A DNA stretch of 64,000 nt, from the NCBI GenBank assembly GCA_022779365.1, contig JALFSI010000026.1, positions 1 to 64,000 on the forward strand, written 5' to 3'. This document shows positions 49,423 through 57,152 of this stretch, one piece after another. Source of the DNA: CAG-170 sp022779365. GTDB lineage: Bacteria; Bacillota; Clostridia; Oscillospirales; Oscillospiraceae. Below the pieces are notes generated by a model, which searched no databases, was not told where the DNA came from, and saw nothing but the letters and a program-made list of their open reading frames with translations. A program made the translations under genes and the position numbers. Position 1 is the first letter of the stretch. Each line of letters starts with the position of its first letter.

Positions 49423-49562
49423 ATATTTGGGATATTTTGATCGTCCTGGCGCTTGTCGCGCTGCTCACGTTTGCCGTGCGCGGCGCGGTCCGCCGCAAAA
49501 AGCGCGGCGGGTGCGGCTGCGGCTGTTCCGGCTGTGACACCTGCGGGCACAAAAAGTCTTGA
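49419..49562 (+). CDS. FeoB-associated Cys-rich membrane protein
   Basis: A 47-aa protein overlapping the feoB stop (ATGA). One membrane helix (MNIWDILIVLALVALLTFAV) is followed by a basic stretch and a Cys cluster, CGCGCSGCDTCGHKKS. This is the plan of the FeoB-associated Cys-rich (FeoC-replacing, Clostridia-type) proteins. It may handle or sense iron at the cytoplasmic mouth of FeoB. Confidence 0.88.
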   Translation: MNIWDILIVLALVALLTFAVRGAVRRKKRGGCGCGCSGCDTCGHKKS

Positions 49563-49590
49563 CATTTCCGAAATAGTGATTATCATATAC
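49559..49590 (+). promoter_or_regulatory. Promoter overlapped by a Fur-box-like dyad
   Basis: TTGACA (49559-49564), a 16-bp spacer and TATCAT (49581-49586). The -10 lies inside ATAGTGATTATCATAT (49574-49589), a dyad close to the Fur box half-sites (TGATnATCA core). Because feoAB is directly upstream, iron control of the aminotransferase gene is plausible. Confidence 0.6.
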
Positions 49591-49592
49591 GC

Positions 49593-49749
49593 AACGCAAT
49601 AAACGCTTCCCTCGTCACCGGATGAGGGGTCAAGTAACCGAGGGTTTGTCGGTTATGCAAGGCATTCAGGATCAGGGCGCAGGTATTCCGGCTTTTGCCG
49701 GATAAGCTCTGACCCTGGGTGCTTTATTCTTTTTCTGGAGGTCGAATTT
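49593..49749 (+). promoter_or_regulatory. Structured leader with terminator-type hairpin; unassigned riboswitch or attenuator
   Basis: Between the promoter and the aminotransferase ribosome site (CTGGAGGTCG) lie three hairpins: CCCTC..GAGGG near 49610, TAACCGA/TCGGTTA (about 49634-49655), and a long one from 49659 to 49725. In the last, AAGGCATTCAGG pairs with CCTGGGTGCTTT through G-U wobbles, and inner TCAG/CTGA and TTCCGGC/GCCGGAT segments continue the stem. It is followed by ATTCTTTTTC, so it can act as a terminator just before the gene. No known riboswitch core is recognised. Confidence 0.6.
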
Positions 49750-50871
49750 ATGTACATCAAGCCCTTTGCCGTGGAAGAATGGATGAACGCCTACGAGACC
49801 GGCGCGCGCTATAACATCGCCGAAACATGCTGCGATTCCGTCTCGCTCGATACGCTCTTTGCCCTGACGGGCGAGGACAAAGCCCGCTTCTTTGCCGAAC
49901 TCTCCGCCCGCCGCCTGACCTACGGCGACATCGTCGGCAGCGACGCGCTGCGCGGCGGCGTCTGCAAGCTCTACAAAACGCTCCGTCCGGACGAGATCGT
50001 GCCCACGCACGGCGCGGCGGGCGCGAATTATCATGTATTCTGCTCGCTCGTCTCCCCGCGTGACCGCGTGGTCAGCATCATGCCCACCTATCAGCAGCTC
50101 TACTCCATCCCCGAAGCGCTCGGCGCGCAGGTGGACATCCTGCGCCTGCGGCAGGAAAACGACTATCTGCCCGACCTGGACGAGCTGTGCCGCCTCGTCA
50201 CGCCGGACACGAAACTCATCTGCATCAATAACCCCAACAACCCCACCGGCGCGCTCATGAGTGAGGACCTGCTGCGCGCGATCGTGGACATCGCCCGCAG
50301 CGTGGATGCCTACATCCTCTGTGACGAGGTCTACCGCCACCTGACGCAGAAGGACGGATGGTCGCCGTCCATCGTCGATCTCTACGAAAAGGGCATTTCG
50401 GTCAGCAGTATGTCCAAAGTCTTTTCGCTCGCGGGGCTGCGCATGGGCTGGGTCGCCACGCACGACCAGGCGGCGCTCACCGCCTTCCTGTCGCACCGCG
50501 ACTATAACCTCATCAGCTGCGGCGTGCTTGACGACGCTGTCGCGTCCCTCGCGCTGAAGCACGCCGACGTCATGCTCACCCGCAACCGCGCGCTCGTGCG
50601 CGAAAACCTGCAAATTCTGGACGATTGGATCACCGCGCAGCCCCATTTTTACTACACCAAGCCGCAGGCGGGCACAACGGCACTCGCGTATTACGACTTC
50701 CCCATCCCGTCCTACGATTTCTGCAAGCGCCTGTATGACGAGACCGGCGCGTTCGTCACGCCCGGCGACTGCTTTGAGCAGCCGCAGAGTATGCGCATCG
50801 GCTACGCCTGCGACAAGCCCTCGCTGATGGACGGCCTCGCCGCCTTTAGCGAGCTCGCAAAAACGCTCTAA
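49750..50871 (+). CDS. PLP-dependent aminotransferase class I/II
   Basis: A 373-aa fold-type I aminotransferase. The PLP Lys lies in SVSSMSKVFSLAGLRMGWV. The cofactor-contact segments are HGAAGANYHVFCSLVSPRDR, CINNPNNPTGALM and YILCDEVYRHL. The N-terminus (FAVEEWMNAYETGARYNIAE) matches the branch annotated as capreomycidine synthase-like in Firmicutes, but the amino acid substrate cannot be told. Its expression appears controlled by a Fur-like promoter and a structured leader. Confidence 0.9.
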   Translation: MYIKPFAVEEWMNAYETGARYNIAETCCDSVSLDTLFALTGEDKARFFAELSARRLTYGDIVGSDALRGGVCKLYKTLRPDEIVPTHGAAGANYHVFCSLVSPRDRVVSIMPTYQQLYSIPEALGAQVDILRLRQENDYLPDLDELCRLVTPDTKLICINNPNNPTGALMSEDLLRAIVDIARSVDAYILCDEVYRHLTQKDGWSPSIVDLYEKGISVSSMSKVFSLAGLRMGWVATHDQAALTAFLSHRDYNLISCGVLDDAVASLALKHADVMLTRNRALVRENLQILDDWITAQPHFYYTKPQAGTTALAYYDFPIPSYDFCKRLYDETGAFVTPGDCFEQPQSMRIGYACDKPSLMDGLAAFSELAKTL

Positions 50872-50970
50872 ATCGCACAAAATTCGATTTTCCACTTGAA
50901 AATTGCTGAATCATGTGTCAAAATAGACTCGTTGAATGGCTGCCCCGCGCAGCCTTTCAGCTCCCCAGCA

Positions 50971-50986
50971 GTTAGATATATCTAAC
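50971..50986. promoter_or_regulatory. DtxR/MntR-like palindromic operator, site 1
   Basis: GTTAGATATATCTAAC is a perfect 16-bp palindrome with the TTAG-N6-CTAA arrangement of DtxR/IdeR-family operators. It lies 17 bp before the degenerate metallo-beta-lactamase gene. A related site occurs at 51612. Confidence 0.6.
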
Positions 50987-51002
50987 GCAACCAGAGGAGG
51001 CA

Positions 51003-51524
51003 GTGAGACTGTCCAAAAAGGCGACGGAGTTTCAGAAAAAGGAAATGAGCAAGATGTACCGCTGCAAGGAGATTTTCAAGCTGCTGAACACCGGCTGGAT
51101 CGACGAGCACGTCGCGTGCGTGCGCGAGTGGGTGGCGAATATTTTCTTTTACCGCAGGGGCGGCACGACCATCATGATCGACGCGGGCTATAATTACGAC
51201 CGCCTTGCCGAAAAAATGGGCTGGCTGGGCATCGACCCGGCGAGCATCCGCCACATCCTCATCACCCGTCAGGACACCGACAACGTCGGCGCGATGGAGT
51301 CTGACAGTCCGGGGCTGTTCCGCGGCGTGACGCTGTACGTCGGTGAGACCGAAAACCGCTATCTCACCGGCGACACCATCTGGCTCGGCGCGGACGGCAG
51401 CTACAACTTCATCTCCGCGCTGGCGGAGGATAACAAGCTGGCGGTGCGGCAGATTTTGTGCGCGAGCACCCCCTCGCCTCCGGCAGACCGTACTGCGACT
51501 GCGGATATAAAAAACGGGCGGTAA
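51003..51524 (+). pseudogene. Degenerate metallo-beta-lactamase-fold hydrolase
   Basis: The first 100 residues match MBL-fold hydrolases (YRCKEIFKLLNTGWIDEHVA, FYRRGGTTIMIDAGYNYD). The zinc motif HxHxDH is expected at ILITHQDTDHVGA; it reads ILITRQDTDNVGA, losing both histidines. After ENRYLTG the frame jumps directly to DTIWLGADGSYNFISALAED, the strand that normally follows the second metal His about 70 residues later. This implies an in-frame deletion. The last 25 residues (SPPADRTATADIKNGR) look out of frame. Starts at 51003 (GTG), 51045 or 51054 are all possible. Hydrolase activity should be lost. Confidence 0.75.
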
Positions 51525-51573
51525 AATAAGGCGATTTTTCGTCGTTTTGCAGCGTATTTTTGTTCCGAAAATC

Positions 51574-51627
51574 TTGCAGTCTCGAATTTGCCGTGCTATA
51601 ATGCTGACACAGTTAGATGTATTTAAT
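51574..51627 (+). promoter_or_regulatory. Promoter with DtxR/MntR-like operator, site 2
   Basis: TTGCAG (51574-51579), a 17-bp spacer and TATAAT (51597-51602). GTTAGATGTATTTAAT (51612-51627) follows at about +3 to +18 and shares the GTTAGAT half and general dyad of the palindrome at 50971. This is a typical repressor position for the DUF6110-ATPase-ZIP operon. Confidence 0.65.
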
Positions 51628-51672
51628 TTCAGCCGTTTCTCTGCAAACGGCTGCCATCACAGGAGGTATTAT

Positions 51673-51933
51673 ATGAAACATCTTGGTTTGTTTGCTGCGG
51701 GCGTTCTGTTTGGCACCGCCGGTCTGAAGATCCTCAGCAGCAAGGAGGCAAAATCCGTTTACGCGCACACCACCGCCGCCGCCATCCGCGCGAAGGACTG
51801 CGTGATGAAGACCGTCACCAACGTACGCGAGGGCGCGGAAGACATCTACGCCGACGCCAAGGCGATCAACGAGCGCCGCGCGGCGGAGGCCGCGCCGGAG
51901 GTCATCGAAAACACTTCTGCGGACGCGGAATAA
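51673..51933 (+). CDS. DUF6110 family protein
   Basis: An 86-aa protein with a short N-terminal hydrophobic segment containing Gly (MKHLGLFAAGVLFGTAGLKI). A Lys/Ala-rich helical part follows (SSKEAKSVYAHTTAAAIRAK, VREGAEDIYADAKAINERRA). DUF6110 proteins are regularly encoded just before heavy-metal P-type ATPases in Clostridia, as here (66 bp upstream). They are presumed to assist the pump; no mechanism is known. The start follows AGGAGGTATTAT. Confidence 0.85.
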   Translation: MKHLGLFAAGVLFGTAGLKILSSKEAKSVYAHTTAAAIRAKDCVMKTVTNVREGAEDIYADAKAINERRAAEAAPEVIENTSADAE

Positions 51934-51999
51934 CAGGTATGTTCTGAGGAGAGCCGCAGACTGCGGCTCTCCTTACTTTTTGGAGGTTCAAGCAAGTCT

Positions 52000-54090
52000 A
52001 TGAAATGTCTCATTCTCCACCAGACGCCCGGGCGGCTGCGGGTGCACCTTGCGTGCCGCGCCATGTCGCTGCGTGAGGCGGATATTCTGGAGTATTATCT
52101 GCGCGCCGTCCCCGGCGTGCAGAGCGTCAAGGTGTATGACCGCACGCAGGACGCGGTCATCGCCTACACCGGCAGCCGTGACGGCGTGGTCGCGGCGCTG
52201 GCGTCGTTCTCGTTCACATCCGAGCAGGCGCTTACGCTTGTCCCGGATCACACCGCCCGCGCACTCAACCGCGAATACGAGGATAAGCTCGTCTTTACGG
52301 TCTGCCGCCGCATCGTCTCGCGCCTGTTCCTACCCGCGCCCATCACCACGGCGCTGGCGCTCATCCGCTCGGTCAAGTACATCCGCCACGGTCTGTCCGC
52401 GCTGCTGCGCGGCAAGCTGTCCGTCGCCGTGCTGGACGCCACCGCTGTCACCGTCTCGATGGTCCGCGGCGACTTCCAGACGGCAGGCTCGGTCATGTTC
52501 ATGCTGCGCCTTGGCGAAATTCTCGAAGAGTGGACGCACAAAAAGTCCGTTGCCGATCTCGCGGGCGCGATGTCGCTGAACGTCGATCACGTCTGGGTGC
52601 AAAAAGGCGAAACGGAGCTGCTCGTCCCCATTGCCGACGTGCAGCCCGGCGACCTCATGATCGTCCGCACCGGCGGGCTCATCCCGCTCGACGGCAAGGT
52701 CGTGGACGGCGAGGCGGCGGTCAATCAGGCGTCCATCACCGGCGAATCTCTCCCCGTCGCCAAACGCCCCGGCAGCCTTGTCTACGCGGGCACGGTCGCC
52801 GAAGAGGGCGAATGCGTCGTGGAGGTGCAAAAAGCGCTGGGTGGCGGCCGCTATGACCGCATCGTGCGCATGATCGAGGAATCCGAAAAGCTCAAATCCA
52901 CCGCCGAGGACAAGGCGGCGCGCCTTGCCGACCGGCTCGTGCCGTACACGCTGGGCGGCACGGTGCTCACCTACGCGCTCACGCGCAACGTCACCAAAAT
53001 GCTGGCGGTGCTGATGGTCGATTTCTCGTGCGCGCTCAAGCTCGCCATGCCCATCGCCGTGCTCTCCGCCATGCGCGAATCGAGCCACCATCATATCTCC
53101 GTCAAGGGCGGGCGCTTCTTGGAGGCTGTGTCGAACGCCGACACCGTCGTCTTTGACAAGACCGGCACGCTGACCTATGCCGTCCCGGCGGTCTCCTGCG
53201 TCGTCCCGTTCGGCGGGCGCGACGCGGAGGAAATGCTCCGTCTCGCCGCGTGTCTCGAAGAGCACTACCCCCACTCCATGGCGACCGCCGTTGTCGAGGA
53301 GGCCAAGCGCCGCGGGCTGTCGCACGAGGAATACCACTCGCAGGTGCAGTACATCGTGGCGCACGGCATTTCCAGCATGGTCGAGGGGCACAAGGTCATC
53401 ATCGGCAGCGCGCACTTCGTTTTTGAGGACGAAGGCTGCACCATCCCGCAGGACGAGATGGAAAAGTTCGATGCCCTCCCCGCGCAGGATTCACACCTGT
53501 ATCTGTGCATCGCGGGCAAGCTCGCCGCCGTCATCTGCATCAACGACCCGCTGCGCGCCGAGGCAAAGGATGCCATCCGCGCGCTGCATGAATGCGGCAT
53601 CCGCAAGGTCGTCATGATGACGGGCGATAACCGCAAGACTGCCGCGTGCGTTGCGCAGGAGGTCGGCGTGGACGAGTTCTATGCCGAGGTCCTTCCGGAG
53701 GACAAGGCGGCATACATCCGCTGCGAGCGCGCCGCCGGGCATACGGTCATCATGATCGGCGACGGCGTGAACGACTCCCCCGCCCTGTCCGAAGCGGACG
53801 CGGGCATCGCCATCTCCACCGGTGCCGCCATCGCGCGCGAGATCGCGGATATTACCATCGCATCGGAGGACCTGTTCGAGCTCGCCACGCTGCGCAGGAT
53901 CAGCCGCGCGCTCATGGCGCGTATCCACCGCAATTACCGCTCCATCGTGGGCTTCAACTTCGGGCTCATCGTGCTGGGCGTGGCGGGCATCCTGCCGCCC
54001 ACGACCTCCGCGCTGCTGCATAACGCCTCTACGCTCGCCATCAGCCTCAAGAGCATGACGAACCTGCTCCCGGATGAAAAGGAGTCCTGA
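52000..54090 (+). CDS. Heavy-metal translocating P1B-type ATPase with atypical SCALKL motif
   Basis: A 696-aa metal pump. The N-terminal HMA-like domain begins LILHQTPGRLRVHLACRAMS and lacks a CxxC site. The actuator loop is ASITGESLPVAKRPG, the phosphorylation site FDKTGTL, the nucleotide site contains HYPHSMATAVV, and the hinge is GDGVNDSPALSEADAG. In the metal-selecting helix the usual CPx is replaced by DFSCALKLAMPIAVLSA. This differs from Cu (CPC) and Co/Mn (SPC) pumps, so Fe2+ or Mn2+ are possible but unproven substrates. It overlaps the ZIP gene by one base. Confidence 0.93.
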   Translation: MKCLILHQTPGRLRVHLACRAMSLREADILEYYLRAVPGVQSVKVYDRTQDAVIAYTGSRDGVVAALASFSFTSEQALTLVPDHTARALNREYEDKLVFTVCRRIVSRLFLPAPITTALALIRSVKYIRHGLSALLRGKLSVAVLDATAVTVSMVRGDFQTAGSVMFMLRLGEILEEWTHKKSVADLAGAMSLNVDHVWVQKGETELLVPIADVQPGDLMIVRTGGLIPLDGKVVDGEAAVNQASITGESLPVAKRPGSLVYAGTVAEEGECVVEVQKALGGGRYDRIVRMIEESEKLKSTAEDKAARLADRLVPYTLGGTVLTYALTRNVTKMLAVLMVDFSCALKLAMPIAVLSAMRESSHHHISVKGGRFLEAVSNADTVVFDKTGTLTYAVPAVSCVVPFGGRDAEEMLRLAACLEEHYPHSMATAVVEEAKRRGLSHEEYHSQVQYIVAHGISSMVEGHKVIIGSAHFVFEDEGCTIPQDEMEKFDALPAQDSHLYLCIAGKLAAVICINDPLRAEAKDAIRALHECGIRKVVMMTGDNRKTAACVAQEVGVDEFYAEVLPEDKAAYIRCERAAGHTVIMIGDGVNDSPALSEADAGIAISTGAAIAREIADITIASEDLFELATLRRISRALMARIHRNYRSIVGFNFGLIVLGVAGILPPTTSALLHNASTLAISLKSMTNLLPDEKES

Positions 54091-54872
54091 TGCAGCTACA
54101 GACGTTTTACGGCATTCTCATCCCGTTTCTCGGCACAACGCTCGGCGCGGCGTGCGTATTCTTCCTCAAAAACGCGCCCGGTGACAAGGTGCAGCGCTCG
54201 CTCACCGGCTTTGCCGCCGGTGTGATGGTGGCGGCAAGCGTTTGGAGCTTGCTCATCCCCGCCATCGAGCAGTCGGCGCACCTCGGCGCGCTGGCGTTTC
54301 TGCCCGCCTTTCTCGGCTTCTGGATCGGCGTGCTGTTCCTGCTGGCGCTGGACCATATCATTCCGCATTTGCACGTGCAGAGCGGACAGACGGAAGGTCC
54401 GAAAAGCCACCTCCAGCGCACCACCATGATGCTGCTGGCGGTCACACTCCACAACATTCCCGAGGGGATGGCGGTGGGCGTTGTGTACGCAGGCTTCCTG
54501 TCCAGCAGCGCGCAGATCTCGGCGGCGGGCGCGCTGGCGCTGTCGCTCGGCATCGCCATCCAGAACTTCCCCGAGGGCGCGATCATCTCGCTGCCGCTGC
54601 GCGCGGGCGGGATGAAAAAGTCCAAAGCGTTCATAAACGGCGTCCTGTCCGGCGTGGTCGAGCCGATCGGCGCGGTGCTCACCATCCTCGCCGCGCAGCT
54701 CGTCATCCCGGCGCTGCCGTATCTTCTGAGCTTCGCCGCCGGGGCGATGCTGTACGTCGTGGTGGAGGAGCTGATCCCCGAAATGTCGCAGGGCAGCCAC
54801 TCCAACATCGGCACAGTCTTCTTCGCCGTCGGCTTCAGCGCCATGATGGTGCTGGACGTAGCACTCGGCTGA
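54090..54872 (+). CDS. ZIP family divalent metal transporter
   Basis: A 260-aa, eight-helix importer. Helix 4 carries the metal motif TLHNIPEGMAVGVVYAGF and helix 5 GIAIQNFPEGAIISLPLR, both diagnostic of ZIP/GufA proteins. A His-containing stretch (DHIIPHLHVQSGQ) forms the variable loop. Translation is coupled to the P-type ATPase (TGATG). Pairing an exporter-type ATPase with a ZIP importer suggests tight balancing of one metal. Confidence 0.93.
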   Translation: MQLQTFYGILIPFLGTTLGAACVFFLKNAPGDKVQRSLTGFAAGVMVAASVWSLLIPAIEQSAHLGALAFLPAFLGFWIGVLFLLALDHIIPHLHVQSGQTEGPKSHLQRTTMMLLAVTLHNIPEGMAVGVVYAGFLSSSAQISAAGALALSLGIAIQNFPEGAIISLPLRAGGMKKSKAFINGVLSGVVEPIGAVLTILAAQLVIPALPYLLSFAAGAMLYVVVEELIPEMSQGSHSNIGTVFFAVGFSAMMVLDVALG

Positions 54873-54938
54873 TCCCTTTGAAAAACGGTTTATTTTCGCC
54901 AATGGCGAACACGGACGTCATATTATCAAATCAGCGAA

Positions 54939-54968
54939 TTGCAAATCGCCGTTTCGTTGTGCTATAAT
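54939..54968 (+). promoter_or_regulatory. Promoter of the yedF-DUF3343-csd operon
   Basis: TTGCAA (54939-54944), an 18-bp spacer and TATAAT (54963-54968), 47 bp before the yedF start. Confidence 0.75.
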
Positions 54969-55014
54969 ACGAATAACGCATCGAACGATCTTATGCTTCG
55001 GGAGGTTTTTACTT

Positions 55015-55623
55015 ATGATCCAGGTCAATGCCATTGGGGACGCCTGTCCGCTGCCCGTCATCAAAACCATGCACGCCCTGCAGGAGCTCGGCGGCGCGGG
55101 CACGGTCGAGGTGCTGGTTGATAACGACATCGCCGTGCAGAATCTGACACGCCTTGCCGAAAGCAAGGGCTGCGCCATCCAGACGGAAAAGCGTTCCGAC
55201 AAGGCGTATTGCGTCACCCTCACCACCGAGGGCGCGGTCGCGTCCACGGGCGATGAAGCGAACCTTTGCACCGTCCCCGCCGCCAAGGCGAAGACCGTCG
55301 TCGTCATCTCCGCCGACCATATGGGAGACGGCAGCGACGAGCTCGGCAAAATTCTGCTCAAGGGCTTCATTTTCGCCCTCACGCAGCAGGAAGCGCTGCC
55401 CACCACGGTGCTGTTCTATAATGGCGGCGCGCGCGTCACCTGCGAGGGTTCGCCGTCGCTCGACGATCTGCGCAAGCTCCAGGAGCTGGGCGTGGAGATC
55501 CTCACCTGCGGCACTTGCCTGAACTTCTACGGTCTGACCGACAAGCTGCAGGTCGGCGAGGTCACGAATATGTATGTGATCGCCGAAAAGCAGATGCAGG
55601 CGGACCGCATCCTGCGTCCGTGA
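55015..55623 (+). CDS. yedF: Sulfurtransferase-like selenium metabolism protein YedF
   Basis: A 202-aa protein with an N-terminal TusA/SirA domain (about 1-72, signature GDACPLPVIKTMHAL with the CPxP cysteine). A C-terminal DsrE/F-like domain follows (about 95-200: VVVISADHMGDGSDELG, LTCGTCLNFYG). This two-domain plan is the selenium-linked YedF protein, found with DUF3343 and CsdB-like desulfurases in organisms that use selenium. Start follows GGGAGGTTTTTACTT. No selD or selA is in the window. Confidence 0.93.
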   Translation: MIQVNAIGDACPLPVIKTMHALQELGGAGTVEVLVDNDIAVQNLTRLAESKGCAIQTEKRSDKAYCVTLTTEGAVASTGDEANLCTVPAAKAKTVVVISADHMGDGSDELGKILLKGFIFALTQQEALPTTVLFYNGGARVTCEGSPSLDDLRKLQELGVEILTCGTCLNFYGLTDKLQVGEVTNMYVIAEKQMQADRILRP

Positions 55624-55865
55624 TGCGCCGAAAGCGCCCGGCGCTGGTGCTGACCTTTGCGTCCACGTCGCAGGCGATCGCCGCCGAGGCGCTGTTTACG
55701 CAAAAAGGTCTGCCAGGGCGGACGATCCCCGTCCCCGTGCAGGTCGCCGCCGGGTGCGGGCTTGCGTGGAAGGCAGAGCCGGAGAACAAACAGGTTTTGC
55801 TCGACGCGCTCGCGCAGGCGGGCTATGCGTTTGAAGCCTGCGCCGTTGTGGAGATGTTCGCGTAA
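55623..55865 (+). CDS. DUF3343 putative Se/S carrier protein
   Basis: An 80-aa protein overlapping the yedF stop (TGATG). It contains the family's AAGCGLAWKAE loop, whose Cys is the presumed carrier residue, and the FASTSQAIAAEALF helix. DUF3343 proteins move reduced sulfur or selenium and nearly always sit beside yedF and a cysteine desulfurase, as here. Confidence 0.9.
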   Translation: MRRKRPALVLTFASTSQAIAAEALFTQKGLPGRTIPVPVQVAAGCGLAWKAEPENKQVLLDALAQAGYAFEACAVVEMFA

Positions 55866-55875
55866 GGAGATTTGT

Positions 55876-57015
55876 ATGATCTATCTTGACAACGCGGCAA
55901 CAACGCTGCGCAGGCCGCCCGCTGTCGCCGAAGCGGTCGTCGCCGCGCTCACAACCGCCGGAAACGCCGCGCGCGGCGCGCACGGTGCGTCACTCAACGC
56001 GTCCCGCGCCGTATTCGAGACACGGCAGAAGCTCGCCGCGCTGTTCGGCTGCCCGCAGGCGGATCATGTGGTGTTCACCATGAACGCGACCGAGGCGCTC
56101 AACATCGCCATCTACGGGCTGATTGCCCCCGGCGACCATGTCATCTCCACCGATCTGGAGCACAACTCCGTCCTGCGCCCGCTCTACGATCTGCAATCGC
56201 GCGGCGCGCTCGTCGATTTTGTCCCGGCGGATCGGCATGGGAATGTCTGCTATGACGATTTCAAGAGCCTGTTCCTCGAGAACACCAAGGCGATCGTCTG
56301 CACGCACGCCTCCAACCTGACGGGAAACGTCCTCGACCTCGCGCGCATCGCCCGCATCGCGCACGCGCACGGCGCGCTGCTCATCGCCGACGCGTCGCAG
56401 ACCGCCGGGGCGCTGCCCATCAACATGGAGGAACTGGGCATCGACGTGCTCTGCTTTACGGGGCACAAAGGTCTGATGGGTCCGCAGGGCACAGGTGGGC
56501 TGTGCATCCGCCCGGGTGTGGACATCCGTCCGCTGCTGCGCGGCGGCACGGGCGTGCATTCCTACGATAAAGACCAGCCGCCGATGTATCCCACGCGGCT
56601 GGAGGCGGGCACGCTCAACAGCCACAGTATCGCGGGGCTGGACGCGGCGCTCGACTACCTCCTGCAAGAGGGCGTCGCTGCGATCGGCGCGCGCGAGCGC
56701 GCGCTCATGCAGCGCTTTTATGACGCGGTGCGAAGCATCCCCGGTGTCACGGTCTACGGCGATTTTTCGCAGCCGGAGCGCGCCGCCATCGTCTCGCTCA
56801 ACATCCGCGACTATGATTCGTCCGAGGTCGCCGACGTGCTGTTCACCAACTACGGCATCGCTACACGTCCCGGCGCGCACTGCGCGCCGCGGATGCACCA
56901 GGCGCTCGGCACGACCAAGCAGGGTGCGGTGCGCTTCAGCTTTTCCTGCTTCAACACCGAGCAGGAGATCGATGCCGCCGCCAAAGCCGTCCGTGAGCTT
57001 GCTGCGGAAACCTGA
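55876..57015 (+). CDS. Cysteine desulfurase family protein (CsdB/SufS-like, selenium operon type)
   Basis: A 379-aa PLP enzyme releasing sulfur or selenium from (seleno)cysteine. It begins MIYLDNAATTLRRPPAVAEA. PLP contacts are FTMNATEALNIAIYGLI and DASQTAGALP, the Schiff-base Lys is in CFTGHKGLMGPQGTGGL, and the catalytic Cys in RPGAHCAPRMHQALGT. It lies 10 bp after DUF3343 and ends the operon. A truncated structured repeat starts seven bases beyond its stop. Confidence 0.94.
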   Translation: MIYLDNAATTLRRPPAVAEAVVAALTTAGNAARGAHGASLNASRAVFETRQKLAALFGCPQADHVVFTMNATEALNIAIYGLIAPGDHVISTDLEHNSVLRPLYDLQSRGALVDFVPADRHGNVCYDDFKSLFLENTKAIVCTHASNLTGNVLDLARIARIAHAHGALLIADASQTAGALPINMEELGIDVLCFTGHKGLMGPQGTGGLCIRPGVDIRPLLRGGTGVHSYDKDQPPMYPTRLEAGTLNSHSIAGLDAALDYLLQEGVAAIGARERALMQRFYDAVRSIPGVTVYGDFSQPERAAIVSLNIRDYDSSEVADVLFTNYGIATRPGAHCAPRMHQALGTTKQGAVRFSFSCFNTEQEIDAAAKAVRELAAET

Positions 57016-57021
57016 ATATTG

Positions 57022-57105
57022 TGTTTTCTGCGACGTACACGCCGCCGCAGAAAATGATCTGAATCATTTTTGCGCCTGCGGGCACAAAACTCTGCGAGGC
57101 TTTTT
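57022..57105 (-). repeat. Structured repeat family 2, truncated copy 3 (3' of the cysteine desulfurase)
   Basis: Read on the minus strand it begins AAAAAGCCTCGCAGAGTTTT. It has the first three stems of the family: TTTTGTGCC/GGCGCAAAA, ATGAT/ATCAT and a perfect TTTTCTGCG/CGCAGAAAA. It then stops before the fourth stem. The third stem is fully paired here while it is imperfect in copy 2. Orientation relative to the upstream gene is the same as behind tsf and sigG. Confidence 0.82.
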
Positions 57106-57116
57106 CAACAAACTGG

Positions 57117-57152
57117 GACGCGGGATCGGCAAATGCCGACCCTGCGTCTTTT
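57117..57152 (+). terminator. Terminator after the selenium operon
   Basis: GACGCGGGATCGGCA and TGCCGACCCTGCGTC pair around AA (57117-57148), followed by TTTTC. Its presence beyond the truncated repeat suggests the repeat is not needed as a terminator. Confidence 0.8.

Noticed and set aside
49593..49749. T-box, SAM, TPP, lysine, glycine, or c-di-GMP riboswitch
   Set aside because: None of the invariant cores of these classes (for example TGGxACCGCG or CTGAGA) is found; left as unassigned.
57033..57105. Treating the sequence after the cysteine desulfurase as an ordinary terminator
   Set aside because: Its stems and boundary match the family 2 repeat on the opposite strand, and a separate conventional terminator follows at 57117.
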